From positions 1 through 64,000 of the forward strand of contig RXJQ01000031.1 in the NCBI GenBank assembly GCA_003963115.1: DNA of 64,000 nucleotides, given 5' to 3'. Shown in pieces: positions 20,084-28,335 of the stretch (positions are counted from its first letter, which is position 1; every line of letters starts with the position of its first letter). This DNA comes from Burkholderiales bacterium. Its GTDB lineage: Bacteria; Pseudomonadota; Gammaproteobacteria; Burkholderiales; Burkholderiaceae_C. Under the pieces are notes generated by a model. It saw nothing but the letters and a program-made list of their open reading frames with translations, ran no database searches and was not told where the DNA came from. The position numbers and the translations under genes are program-made.

Positions 20084-21511
20084 TCACATGGCGCGACGCA
20101 GCCGGCGCAAGGCCTGCGGGATGAAGTAGTCGCGCCGCAACTGGCCAGGCTGAGACACGAACAGCGGCCCCCACGAGGGGTTGGCGTCATGCAGCTTGTT
20201 GAGTTGCGTGATGAGGTTGGCCTGCAGCTTGCCGATGTCCTTGCCTGTGGCCAGGGCCTCCATGACCGCAGCTGACACCAGGTGCGCGGCATAGAGCTTC
20301 TCGCCACCCGGTGTGGGCGGCAGCGGCTTGCCGTCACGCAGAGGCCCACGCATGGCCTGCACGATGGCCTCGTCCGAATCGGCCCAGCCCTGGATGTCGC
20401 CCAGCGCATGGCCTTCCAGAGATTGCGTTTTGCCTTGCACCAGGGTCTGGGCCACGATCTTGGCCGACTTGCGTGCCAGCGCAGGCGAGATGGTCTGGCC
20501 TGCCAGGGTGATGGTGCCGCGATCCTTGTCGGTCTCGGCGGCAATCAGCTTGGACCAGGCCGCATGGCCTGAGAAGCTCAGCAAGGCCACGACCTCGGCG
20601 GCCAGGTAGCCGCGCACAATGTCGGCTGGATGCGGGTCGTTGTCAGGGCCGTCGCTGCGCAGCTTGGCGGGTTGGCCAAAGGCCGCGCCCAGTGCCCGGA
20701 AGTAGGCGATGAGGCCAATACCGGCTGCGGGCCCCAGGTTGAGCAGGCCCATGACGTCGGACGAGGTCTCGTCAATGCGATCGGCCCAATACGCAGCCAG
20801 GCCATTGCCCAACGAATCCAGGTTGGTGCGCAAGGCCTGCGCCAGCTCGGGCTGCAAGCCCTTATCGGCATGCAGGATGTCGTGCCCTGCGGTTTCATGG
20901 CCCAGGGCTGCCCAGGCCACCAGGCCGCCATCGGCATTGCCCGGTGGCATGTTGACCACGCCGGCACCGACATTGAAAGACTTGGCTGCATCAATGGGCC
21001 AGGTGTAGGGGCCTGCATCAGGGTTGCCCCATTTGGCCAGCGGCGGAATCACGCCCAGGTCAGGCTCCTTCACGCCACGGCGGTCTTCGGCACTGAGGAA
21101 GCCGTCATACAAGTCGGAGATGAACTCCTGGAAAGCACGCGTCTCGGGCTTGAGGTAGCCCTCACCGTGCTGGAGGATGGCCTGACCGAGATCGAACATG
21201 AGGCCGGCCGCACCTTCTCGATCAGGGTCGCTGGACAGCACCTGGGCGAACTTCGCTGCACCCAGCCCCGTGATCGTCTGGATGTAGGGTGTCACATAGG
21301 ACTGCTCATACAAGGGCGGGAACTTGCCTTGCACGGCCTTGAGCCGCTGCACGAAGGTGTTGTAGTTGGTCGGGTCGGCCGGCCCTTTGCTGCTGGAAAC
21401 GGCCGCCTGGCGCGCATCTTCGATCACGGCCTTGAGGCCCGCCAGCTTGAGCGGGTCGGCCTGCGCGCCGGCGGCCGGTTTCGTGCTCTTTGGTTTCTTC
21501 GTGCTGCCCAT
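20084..21511 (-). CDS. Unknown 475-residue protein with HEXXGH zincin-like motif
   Basis: I do not recognise a named family. The protein has no signal peptide and starts with a Lys/Pro/Ala-rich tail. HETAGH (residues 205-210) has the HEXXGH spacing known from dipeptidyl peptidase III (family M49), where the two histidines bind zinc. About 37 residues later DETSSD (247-252) could supply the third ligand, comparable in position to the second glutamate motif of that family. The preceding VVNMPPGNADGGLVAWAALGHE looks like a beta-strand edge leading into the helix. The overall length and the rest of the sequence do not look like classical DPP III. A metallopeptidase role is inferred from the motif only. 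Confidence 0.72.
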   Translation of the reverse strand: MGSTKKPKSTKPAAGAQADPLKLAGLKAVIEDARQAAVSSSKGPADPTNYNTFVQRLKAVQGKFPPLYEQSYVTPYIQTITGLGAAKFAQVLSSDPDREGAAGLMFDLGQAILQHGEGYLKPETRAFQEFISDLYDGFLSAEDRRGVKEPDLGVIPPLAKWGNPDAGPYTWPIDAAKSFNVGAGVVNMPPGNADGGLVAWAALGHETAGHDILHADKGLQPELAQALRTNLDSLGNGLAAYWADRIDETSSDVMGLLNLGPAAGIGLIAYFRALGAAFGQPAKLRSDGPDNDPHPADIVRGYLAAEVVALLSFSGHAAWSKLIAAETDKDRGTITLAGQTISPALARKSAKIVAQTLVQGKTQSLEGHALGDIQGWADSDEAIVQAMRGPLRDGKPLPPTPGGEKLYAAHLVSAAVMEALATGKDIGKLQANLITQLNKLHDANPSWGPLFVSQPGQLRRDYFIPQALRRLRRAM

Positions 21512-21649
21512 GATGATCCTGTCCCCAAGTCGTTGATGGTGCTTGGGAGTCTAGGTAGCCGCTGCAGGCTCAGCCATCCCTAAGTCTGGCCACCAAGTTC
21601 GTGGGATTGATCCTGCTCAACAGGCCTTCACGAAGGTGTGGCGAGAAGG

Positions 21650-22003
21650 TCAAGCCAGGGTTGCGAACTTGTCTTCGTCGAACCCGACGCTGACGACCTC
21701 GCCCGCGTTCTCCACGACGGGGCGCTTGATCACGCTGGCATTGGCCAGCATCAGGGCTTTGGCGCTTGCGACGTCGACCACGGCGGCCTTGGTGGCGTCA
21801 TCGAATTTGCGCCAGGTCGTGCCTTGGCGGTTGACCAGCACTTCCCAGCCGACAGCCTTGATCCAGGCATCGAGCCGGTCGGTGGGCACACCCTGCTTCT
21901 TGTAGTCGTGGAAGGTGTAGGCCACACCTTGTTCTTCCAGCCAGGTACGGGCTTTCTTGACGGTGTTGCAATTGGGGATGCCGTAGACGACGACCTTGCT
22001 CAT
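21650..22003 (-). CDS. ArsC/YffB-family reductase (thioredoxin fold)
   Basis: The product is 117 residues long. VVVYGIPNCNTVKKARTWLEEQGV carries the single active-site-position cysteine (Cys12), and FHDYKKQGVPTDRLDAWIKAVGWEVLVNRQGTTWRKF and NASVIKRPVVE follow. This is the Spx/ArsC-like YffB subgroup, which is annotated as arsenate reductase-like but generally lacks the full arsenate-reductase cysteine set. No ars genes are nearby. The ATG at 22003 gives the standard N-terminus, with GGAG about 7 bases upstream on the minus strand. Confidence 0.87.
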   Translation of the reverse strand: MSKVVVYGIPNCNTVKKARTWLEEQGVAYTFHDYKKQGVPTDRLDAWIKAVGWEVLVNRQGTTWRKFDDATKAAVVDVASAKALMLANASVIKRPVVENAGEVVSVGFDEDKFATLA

Positions 22004-22147
22004 GACGATGGGACTCCTTGTGCGATTCAGGCTGAACTGTGTCACAAGCTGGGTGTCTGAGCGAAACGGTTTTGCTTGGGGCCTGCATGGGGTTCTTGGT
22101 TCATTGCATGGGTTGGTGCGGTTTGGCGGTGCGGCCGCAGGTCGGGT

Positions 22148-22377
22148 GGCTGAGGGGGCATCCGGCGGAGCTTCGATGTTGGTGGTCCCGCTTTTCAAGC
22201 GGGACTGCCCTGCGCTGCTCAGGCCAAGGTGGCGCTGGCGAACTCGCTCCAGGGCCTACCGGCCCTTACGCTCAAACAACGCCAGCGAGTCAGATGATTG
22301 ATGCGCACTGCGTGCGCCCACCTTGACCCTCCGCTGCTCGGCACCAACAAGGCGCCCCGCCGGATGCCCCCTCAGCC
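22148..22377 (+). repeat. Intergenic repeat element, copy 1
   Basis: This copy is bounded by inverted termini: TGAGGGGGCATCCGGCGG at 22151-22168 pairs perfectly with 22357-22374, and the match extends three bases outward. The interior shares long identical stretches with copy 2 in the opposite orientation. Examples are CTTCGATGTTGGTGGTCCCG, GGGACTGCCCTGCG, CGAGTCAGATGA and CACCAACAAGGCGCCCCGCC. The element contains a small hairpin, CCCGCTTTTCAAGCGGG. No transposase is encoded. Confidence 0.8.
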
Positions 22378-22535
22378 CCTTGTCCGACCTGCTCGTGGCG
22401 TGCACAGATTCTTAGACTGGGATATGCATAGGTTTGCGTGTTCAACTCGCATCGCCAAGCCGCGCTACAGCCAAGCGCCCACAACATCGCAGGCCTCTAT
22501 TCGTGGCATGCCACCAGCGGGGCGCAAAAAGGACT

Positions 22536-22752
22536 GAGTCGGTGTTGGGCGGGGCGCCTTGTTGGTGCTGAGGCGCGCAGCGAGGAAGTGGGCACGCGCA
22601 GCGTGCTTCGTCATCTGACTCGTCGGAGCTGTTTGACCGGAGCGGACTTCCGTCCGCGCAGGGAGTTCTCCGACGCCACTGCCTTGCGAGCACCGCAGGG
22701 CAGTCCCGCAAGGCGGGACCACCAACATCGAAGCCCCGCCCAACACCGACTC
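22536..22752 (-). repeat. Intergenic repeat element, copy 2 (inverted)
   Basis: This second copy of the element at 22148-22377 lies in opposite orientation. Its own termini, GAGTCGGTGTTGGGCGGGGC at 22536-22555, pair perfectly with 22733-22752. The outer terminal sequence differs from that of copy 1, although each copy stays self-complementary. The interior aligns with copy 1 throughout, with substitutions and short gaps. It is non-coding. Confidence 0.8.
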
Positions 22753-22806
22753 GGTCCGCGCCCCGCGCTCCCCCGACAAAGCGCACAACCCCAGCAAGTC
22801 AAGAAC

Positions 22807-22832
22807 AAAAAAAGAGGGCACAAGGCCCTCTC
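22807..22832 (-). terminator. Intrinsic terminator, probably for the aldehyde dehydrogenase gene
   Basis: Read on the minus strand, GAGGGC/GCCCTC forms a 6-bp stem with a 5-base loop and is followed by seven T residues. It is about 190 bases downstream of the aldehyde dehydrogenase stop, with no gene between. Confidence 0.75.
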
Positions 22833-23023
22833 AATGTCATGAAGACAAAGTCGCGGAGAAACCACCAGTCGGTGTGATGCAGCAGGGATCAACCCACCAA
22901 CATCGCTGGTCCAGGCCTGGTGTGACACAGGCCTGCCCGGAACGCCACGCCACCTCTTTTGGATGCGGCATAGCGCCCCGGCCCAGCACAACGAATCAAG
23001 ACGTTGTTCCTTCTTGAAGCCGA

Positions 23024-24544
23024 TCAGAAGAAGCCCAGCTTGTTGGGGTCGTAGCTGACCAGCAGGTTCTTGGTCTGCTGGTAATGGTCCAGCATGTCCT
23101 TGTGCGTCTCACGCCCGATGCCCGACTCCTTGTAGCCACCAAAGGCCGCATGCGCCGGGTAGGCGTGATAACAATTGGTCCACACGCGGCCAGCCTGGAT
23201 GCCACGGCCAAAGCGGTAAGCACGGCTGATGTCACGCGTCCACACACCGGCGCCCAGGCCATACGGTGTGTCATTGGCGATTTCCATGGCTTCTTGCTCG
23301 GTCTTGAAGGTCGTCACCGCCAACACCGGCCCGAAGATCTCTTCACGGAAGATGCGCATCTTGTTGTGGCCCTTGAACAGCGTCGGCTGGATGTAATAGC
23401 CGCCACTGAGTTCACCTCCCAGTTCGGCCTTGTCACCACCGATCAGCACCTGCGCCCCTTCCGCCTTGCCCACGGCCAGATAAGACATGATCTTGTCCAT
23501 CTGCAAAGACGAAGCCTGTGCACCCATCATCGTTTCCGTGTCCAGCGGGCTGCCTTGCTTGATGGCCGCCACGCGCTTGACCGCCCGCTCGATGAAGCGG
23601 TCGTACATCGACTCCTGGATCAGCGCACGCGACGGGCAAGTGCAGACCTCCCCTTGGTTGAACGCAAACAACACCATGCCTTCGATGGCCTTGTCGAGGA
23701 AGGCATCATCGGCTGCCATCACGTCATCGAAGAAGATGTTGGGGCTCTTGCCACCCAGCTCCAGCGTGGCCGGGATCAGGTTGTTGGCCGCAGCCTGCGC
23801 GATCACACGCCCAGTGGCGGTCGAACCCGTGAAGGCGATCTTGGCGATGCGCTTGCTGTTGGCCAGCGGCATGCCCGCTTCCTTGCCGTAGCCGTTGACG
23901 ATGTTGAGCACACCTGGAGGCAGCAAGTCGGCAATCAACTCGGCGAGCACCATGATGCTCACAGGTGTCGACTCGGCCGGCTTGAGCACCACGCAGTTGC
24001 CAGCCCCCAGCGCAGGTGCCAGCTTCCACGCCGCCATCAGGAGGGGGAAGTTCCAGGGAATGATCTGGCCGACCACGCCCAGTGGCTCGTGGAAATGATA
24101 GGCAATGGTGTGGCCATCGATCTCGCTGAGCGCGCCTTCCTGAGCCCGCACACAACCGGCGAAGTAGCGGAAGTGGTCCACCGCCAGCGGGATATCGGCA
24201 TTGAGCGTCTCGCGTATGGGCTTGCCGTTGTCGATGGTCTCGGCGTAGGCCAGCTTTTCGAGGTTCTGCTCAAGGCGATCGGCGATCTTGAGCAGGATGT
24301 TGGCGCGCTCGGCGGGCGAGGTGGCGCCCCACTTCGCAGCCGCAGTGTGTGCCGCGTCCAACGCTCGTTCAACGTCCGCCTCGTTCGAACGCGCCGCCTG
24401 TGTAAACGCCAGGCCGTTGATGGGCGTGACCACGTCGAAATACTGGCCGCTCACGGGGGCCACGAATTGGCCGTTGATGAAGTTGTCGTAGCGCTTCTTG
24501 AATGACACAGGGGCGCCGGCGGCTCCGGGGAGGGCGTAGATCAT
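23024..24544 (-). CDS. NAD-dependent aldehyde dehydrogenase (AcoD/ExaC-type)
   Basis: This 506-residue cytoplasmic enzyme oxidises an aldehyde, probably acetaldehyde, to the acid. Catalytic Cys301 lies in [11 protein letters not shown] and the general base Glu262 in [30 protein letters not shown] and FTGSTATGR line the NAD site. The sequence resembles AcoD and ExaC proteins of acetoin and ethanol catabolism. A sigma-54-type promoter precedes it, and an AcoR-like activator is divergently encoded, so induction by acetoin, ethanol or a related compound is likely. A terminator lies 190 bases downstream. Confidence 0.93.
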   Translation of the reverse strand: MIYALPGAAGAPVSFKKRYDNFINGQFVAPVSGQYFDVVTPINGLAFTQAARSNEADVERALDAAHTAAAKWGATSPAERANILLKIADRLEQNLEKLAYAETIDNGKPIRETLNADIPLAVDHFRYFAGCVRAQEGALSEIDGHTIAYHFHEPLGVVGQIIPWNFPLLMAAWKLAPALGAGNCVVLKPAESTPVSIMVLAELIADLLPPGVLNIVNGYGKEAGMPLANSKRIAKIAFTGSTATGRVIAQAAANNLIPATLELGGKSPNIFFDDVMAADDAFLDKAIEGMVLFAFNQGEVCTCPSRALIQESMYDRFIERAVKRVAAIKQGSPLDTETMMGAQASSLQMDKIMSYLAVGKAEGAQVLIGGDKAELGGELSGGYYIQPTLFKGHNKMRIFREEIFGPVLAVTTFKTEQEAMEIANDTPYGLGAGVWTRDISRAYRFGRGIQAGRVWTNCYHAYPAHAAFGGYKESGIGRETHKDMLDHYQQTKNLLVSYDPNKLGFF

Positions 24545-24618
24545 GTCAGGTCTCCTGGCTCACGGTTCACACGGGATTGACCTGGCCGTTGTGCAGCCAG
24601 GGGCATGGCCTGTATAGC

Positions 24619-24633
24619 GCACGGTGTGTGCCA
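24619..24633 (-). promoter_or_regulatory. Sigma-54 promoter of the aldehyde dehydrogenase gene
   Basis: On the minus strand TGGCACACACCGTGC matches the -24/-12 consensus TGGCACG-N4-TTGC, with invariant GG and GC at the required 10-base spacing. Transcription would start near 24607, about 60 bases before the ATG. The divergent gene encodes a sigma-54 activator. Confidence 0.75.
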
Positions 24634-24730
24634 TCTGGGGTTCGCCCTGATCCGGCTTGCACCCTCGCCTGTCGCTCGCGTTCTGCTTCGGGCTTGAGGT
24701 GTGTCAAACCGACTGCGCCACAAACGCACA

Positions 24731-24749
24731 CTGTCCCAAAATGACACAG
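24731..24749. promoter_or_regulatory. Possible activator-binding site (UAS) for the AcoR-like regulator
   Basis: CTGTCCCAAAATGACACAG is an imperfect dyad with ends CTGT/ACAG and half sites TGTC/GACA. It lies about 110 bases upstream of the sigma-54 promoter, the usual distance for an enhancer-like site, and about 70 bases before the regulator ATG. The binding protein is inferred from position. Confidence 0.45.
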
Positions 24750-24817
24750 GGTGACTACGGGTGTCGCCCCCTGCGGGCGGCGCGATACTGCGCTGGTCGC
24801 GTCCCCCGGCCCTGTTC

Positions 24818-26767
24818 ATGCCACACCACATCGTGCAACACCCGTCCGTCACCGAGCTGCAACAGGCTCGGCGCTGGATGCTGGAGCGCGGTGAGGTGCC
24901 GCAAGGCCTGATCGACGAGTCCCTGTGCCGATCGTGGCAGCGCAGCCAATGCGCGGGCCTGAGCCCCATGGATCTGGCCAATGAACAGCCGCTGTGCAAT
25001 GGGCAGGACCTGCGTCAGGCGTTGGGACGTCAGCATGAGTTTCTGGCCCATGCCCGCCCCGTCATGGAGTTCGTGTTCGACCAGATGTGCGGCAGTGGCA
25101 ACCTGGTCGTGCTGTCTGACGCCCGCGGCCTGCTGCTGCACAGCCTGGGCGACCCCGAATTCGTGGATCGCGCGGACCGCGTGGCCTTGCGCCCGGGTGC
25201 GCTCTGGCACGAAGCCGATCGAGGCACCAATGCCATCGGCACGGCGCTGGCCGATCAGCGTCCCGTGGTCATCCATGGCGCCGAGCACTATCTGGAGCGC
25301 AACAGCTTCCTGACCTGCGCCGCCGCCCCCGTTCGCACCTCATCGGGCCGTCTGCAAGGCGTGCTAGACATCTCGGGCGATCACCGCAGCTACCACCCCC
25401 ACACTTTCGCGCTGGTGAGATCGGCCGCGCGCATGATCGAAGACCGGCTCTTCCATGCCCGGCACGCCCGTGACCAGATCCTGCGCCTGCACCATCTCCC
25501 GGAAGGCCTTGGCGCGGTCGGTGAAGGCCTCATCGCCCTGTCTGACGACGGCTGGGTCGTGGGCGCCAATGCCCTCGCGCAGCAGTGGCTGGGGCTGGAT
25601 GAAGCCCACATCGGCAGCGGCACACTGGACCAGCTCACCGGCATCCAGGGCCGCCTGATGCCACCCGGCAAGGTCATGCGCCTGCATGCCGTGGGCAACC
25701 GCGCGCTCTACGGACGCATGGAGCCGCGTCAACGCCTGGTGCTCAACGTGCCCTCGCGTGCGCCCACCTCGCCTACAACAGACAACGAACAGACCGACCA
25801 AGCAGACCCGCGCCTGCAAGAAGCCTTGAGCCGAGCCCGCCGTGTGCAGACACAAGGCATCGCCGTGCTCATCCAGGGCGAGTCAGGCAGCGGCAAGGAG
25901 GTCTTCGCCAGATCGCTCCATGCCGACGGTGACCGAGCCCACAAGCCTTTCGTCGCGGTCAACTGCGCCGCCATCCCCGAAACCCTGATCGAGGCCGAGC
26001 TGTTCGGCTACGTGGGCGGCGCCTTCACTGGCGCGCGGCGTGAAGGCTCACCAGGCCGCATCCGCGAAGCCCATGGCGGCACGCTCTTCCTCGACGAGAT
26101 CGGCGACATGCCTCTGGCCTTGCAAGCCCGCCTGCTGCGCGTGCTGCAAGACAAGGTCGTGATGCCGCTGGGTGGCAGCAAGCCTCACCCCGTGGACTTC
26201 CTGCTGGTCTGCGCCACGCACCACAAGCTGCGCGAAGCCGTCACGCAAGGGCGCTTCCGCGAAGACCTCTACTACCGCCTCAATGGCCTGACCGTGACCT
26301 TGCCCGCCCTGCGCGAGCGCCACGACTTCGACAGCCTCGTGCACGGCATGCTCACCCAGCTGTGCGCGGACATGGGCCGCCGGCCAGTTGAACGCATCCA
26401 CCCAGGCCTGATGCAGGCCATGAGCCGCTACGACTGGCCCGGCAACCTGCGCCAGCTCCACGGCTTGCTGCGCACGGTCTGCGCCCTGCTCGACCCCGAT
26501 GAGCACGCACTCGACTGGCATCACCTGCCCGATGACATGGCCGAAGACCTGCGCGCGTCCGTATCACCTGCCGACGCTTCGCCCAGCGACGCCATCGCCA
26601 ACCCGACGGGCCACCCAGCCAGCGCGGAAGCCAACCTGCGCCGCCTATCCGACCAGGCCATCCACCAAGTGATCCAGGCCACGCAAGGCAATATGTCCGA
26701 AGCTGCTCGCCGCCTGGGCATCAGCCGCAACACGCTCTACAGGCGCCTGAAACAGACCGGCCACTGA
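24818..26767 (+). CDS. Sigma-54-dependent transcriptional activator, AcoR-like
   Basis: The product is 649 residues long. An N-terminal GAF-like sensing region (about 75-215, with EADRGTNAIGTALADQRPV and GRLQGVLDISGDHRSYHPHT) is typical of AcoR regulators. A PAS-like stretch follows (about 225-300). The AAA+ domain carries Walker A GESGSGKE and the sigma-54 contact loop GAFTGA (401-406). A Fis-type helix-turn-helix (NMSEAARRLGISRNTLYRRL) ends the protein. The ATG at 24818 was chosen as the first start after the divergent promoter region. It probably activates the divergent aldehyde dehydrogenase gene. Confidence 0.92.
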   Translation: MPHHIVQHPSVTELQQARRWMLERGEVPQGLIDESLCRSWQRSQCAGLSPMDLANEQPLCNGQDLRQALGRQHEFLAHARPVMEFVFDQMCGSGNLVVLSDARGLLLHSLGDPEFVDRADRVALRPGALWHEADRGTNAIGTALADQRPVVIHGAEHYLERNSFLTCAAAPVRTSSGRLQGVLDISGDHRSYHPHTFALVRSAARMIEDRLFHARHARDQILRLHHLPEGLGAVGEGLIALSDDGWVVGANALAQQWLGLDEAHIGSGTLDQLTGIQGRLMPPGKVMRLHAVGNRALYGRMEPRQRLVLNVPSRAPTSPTTDNEQTDQADPRLQEALSRARRVQTQGIAVLIQGESGSGKEVFARSLHADGDRAHKPFVAVNCAAIPETLIEAELFGYVGGAFTGARREGSPGRIREAHGGTLFLDEIGDMPLALQARLLRVLQDKVVMPLGGSKPHPVDFLLVCATHHKLREAVTQGRFREDLYYRLNGLTVTLPALRERHDFDSLVHGMLTQLCADMGRRPVERIHPGLMQAMSRYDWPGNLRQLHGLLRTVCALLDPDEHALDWHHLPDDMAEDLRASVSPADASPSDAIANPTGHPASAEANLRRLSDQAIHQVIQATQGNMSEAARRLGISRNTLYRRLKQTGH

Positions 26768-26819
26768 AAAATCGTGGCAGACACGTGCATAGCGCCATCC
26801 TTTGGGTAGCATCTTGCCC

Positions 26820-27530
26820 ATGATGACCAATGCCGACCCCCAAGAACTCGCCAAATTCAGCGATCTGGCCCACAAGTGGTGGGACCCTGAGAGCGAATTT
26901 CGCCCCCTGCACGAGATCAACCCGCTGCGCCTGGACTGGATCGACCATTTGGCCGCCATCAGGGGCAAGAACGTGGTGGACGTGGGCTGCGGCGGCGGCA
27001 TCCTGGCCGAATCCATGGCCCGCAAAGGCGCCAACGTGCTGGGCATCGACCTGGCCGACAAGCCCCTGAAAGTGGCCCAGTTGCACGCCATGGAAGCTGG
27101 CGTCGCCAACATCGACTACCGCAGCATCGCCGCCGAAGCCCTGGCCGCCGAGCAGCCCGGCCAGTTCGACGTGGTCACCTGCATGGAGATGCTGGAACAC
27201 GTGCCCGACCCGTCCTCCGTCGTGCGCGCCTGCTTCGAGATGGCCAGGCCGGGCGGCTGGGTGTTCTTCTCCACCATCAACCGCAACCCCAAGGCCTTCC
27301 TGTTTGCCATCGTCGGCGCGGAGTATGTGCTCAAGCTGCTGCCGCGCGGTACGCACGAGTTCGCGCGCTTCATCCGCCCCGCCGAGCTGGCCCGCTGGAT
27401 CCGCGATGCGGGCCTGGATGTCGTGCAGTTCAAGGGCATGGCGTACAACCCGCTGACACGGCGCTACTGGCTCTCGGGCGATACCAGCGTGAACTACCTC
27501 GTGGCCTGCCGCAAGCCGCTGGCTGCCTGA
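26820..27530 (+). CDS. ubiG: Ubiquinone biosynthesis O-methyltransferase
   Basis: This 236-residue SAM-dependent enzyme performs both O-methylations of ubiquinone synthesis. The N-terminal [24 protein letters not shown] is diagnostic of UbiG. Motif I is [16 protein letters not shown], and [16 protein letters not shown] follows. Two adjacent ATGs (26820, 26823) are equally possible starts. The phosphatase gene gph begins 17 bases downstream, a common ubiG-gph arrangement in betaproteobacteria. Confidence 0.96.
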   Translation: MMTNADPQELAKFSDLAHKWWDPESEFRPLHEINPLRLDWIDHLAAIRGKNVVDVGCGGGILAESMARKGANVLGIDLADKPLKVAQLHAMEAGVANIDYRSIAAEALAAEQPGQFDVVTCMEMLEHVPDPSSVVRACFEMARPGGWVFFSTINRNPKAFLFAIVGAEYVLKLLPRGTHEFARFIRPAELARWIRDAGLDVVQFKGMAYNPLTRRYWLSGDTSVNYLVACRKPLAA

Positions 27531-27547
27531 AGCGCTTGAGGAAGACC

Positions 27548-28252
27548 ATGACGCTGTCTGCTTCCATGCCTGCCGGTGGCACGATCCACTGGCGCCTGCC
27601 ACCACAAGCCGTGCTGTTCGACCTGGACGGCACCCTGGCCGACACCGCCGGCGACCTGGGCGGCGCCCTCAACCAGTTGCGCCTGGCACGTGGCCTGCCC
27701 GCCCTGCCGCTGGATGCCCTGCGCCCATACGCCTCGGCCGGCGCGCGTGGCCTGATCGGCGTCGGCCTGGACATCCACCCGGGGCACCCCGAGTTCGAGC
27801 CCCTGCGCGAAGCCTTCCTGGCCGCCTACACCCAATGCCTGGCCGACACCACCGCCTTGTTCGACGGCGTGGCTGACCTGCTGTATGAGCTGGGCGCCCG
27901 CGGCCTGAAGTGGGGCATCGTCACCAACAAACCGCACCGCTACACCCTGCCCGTGATGGAGGCCTTAAGCTTGCGCGAAGAGGCCGCCACCATCATCAGT
28001 GGCGACAGCACCGCCTACGCCAAACCGCACCCCCTGCCCTTGCTCACGGCTTGCGAGCAAATGGGCGTGTCGCCCGAAGCCGTTTTGTATGTGGGCGACG
28101 ACCTGCGCGACATCCAGGCCGCGCAAGCCGCCAACATGCCCAGCGCTGCGGCAGCCTGGGGCTATATCGGGCACAACGGTGAGGTCGATACCTGGGGTGC
28201 GGATGTGGTGGTGGCCCACCCGATGGACTTGCTGGCCCACCTATTGGTTTGA
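27548..28252 (+). CDS. gph: Phosphoglycolate phosphatase (HAD superfamily)
   Basis: This 234-residue HAD hydrolase dephosphorylates 2-phosphoglycolate. Motif I is FDLDGTLADTA, with nucleophile Asp25 and Asp27. Motif II/III regions are GIVTNKPHRYT and AKPHPLPLL, and motif IV is YVGDDLRDIQAA. The start at 27548 has GAGGA about 5 bases upstream. An in-frame TTG 12 bases earlier is less likely. It is co-transcribed with ubiG and followed by a bidirectional terminator. Confidence 0.92.
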   Translation: MTLSASMPAGGTIHWRLPPQAVLFDLDGTLADTAGDLGGALNQLRLARGLPALPLDALRPYASAGARGLIGVGLDIHPGHPEFEPLREAFLAAYTQCLADTTALFDGVADLLYELGARGLKWGIVTNKPHRYTLPVMEALSLREEAATIISGDSTAYAKPHPLPLLTACEQMGVSPEAVLYVGDDLRDIQAAQAANMPSAAAAWGYIGHNGEVDTWGADVVVAHPMDLLAHLLV

Positions 28253-28285
28253 CCTCGGCCTGACACAGCCAGGGCACCAAAGAAA

Positions 28286-28309
28286 AAGCCACCTCTGATC
28301 GGTGGCTTT
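28286..28309. terminator. Bidirectional terminator between gph and manC
   Basis: AAAGCCACC/GGTGGCTTT forms a 9-bp stem with a 6-base loop, with A residues on one side and T residues on the other. It lies between the convergent gph and manC genes and can end both transcripts. Confidence 0.8.
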
Positions 28310-28335
28310 CTCATGTCATGTCCATCACAAGGCCA

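Larger units (their letters stand above)
22004..23023. other. 1-kb intergenic region between the arsC-like and aldehyde dehydrogenase genes
   Basis: No convincing gene was found here. Open frames exist in several phases but have repeat-derived, low-quality translations. The region holds two inverted copies of a roughly 220-bp repeat (22148-22377 and 22536-22752), a spacer of about 158 bp between them, and a minus-strand terminator near 22807-22832. I see nothing else between 22833 and 23023. Confidence 0.7.

Noticed and set aside
22442-22991. Overlapping small frames on the minus strand in the intergenic repeat region
   Set aside because: Their translations come from the inverted repeat copies. 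They are not similar to any recognised protein and occur in several phases at once.
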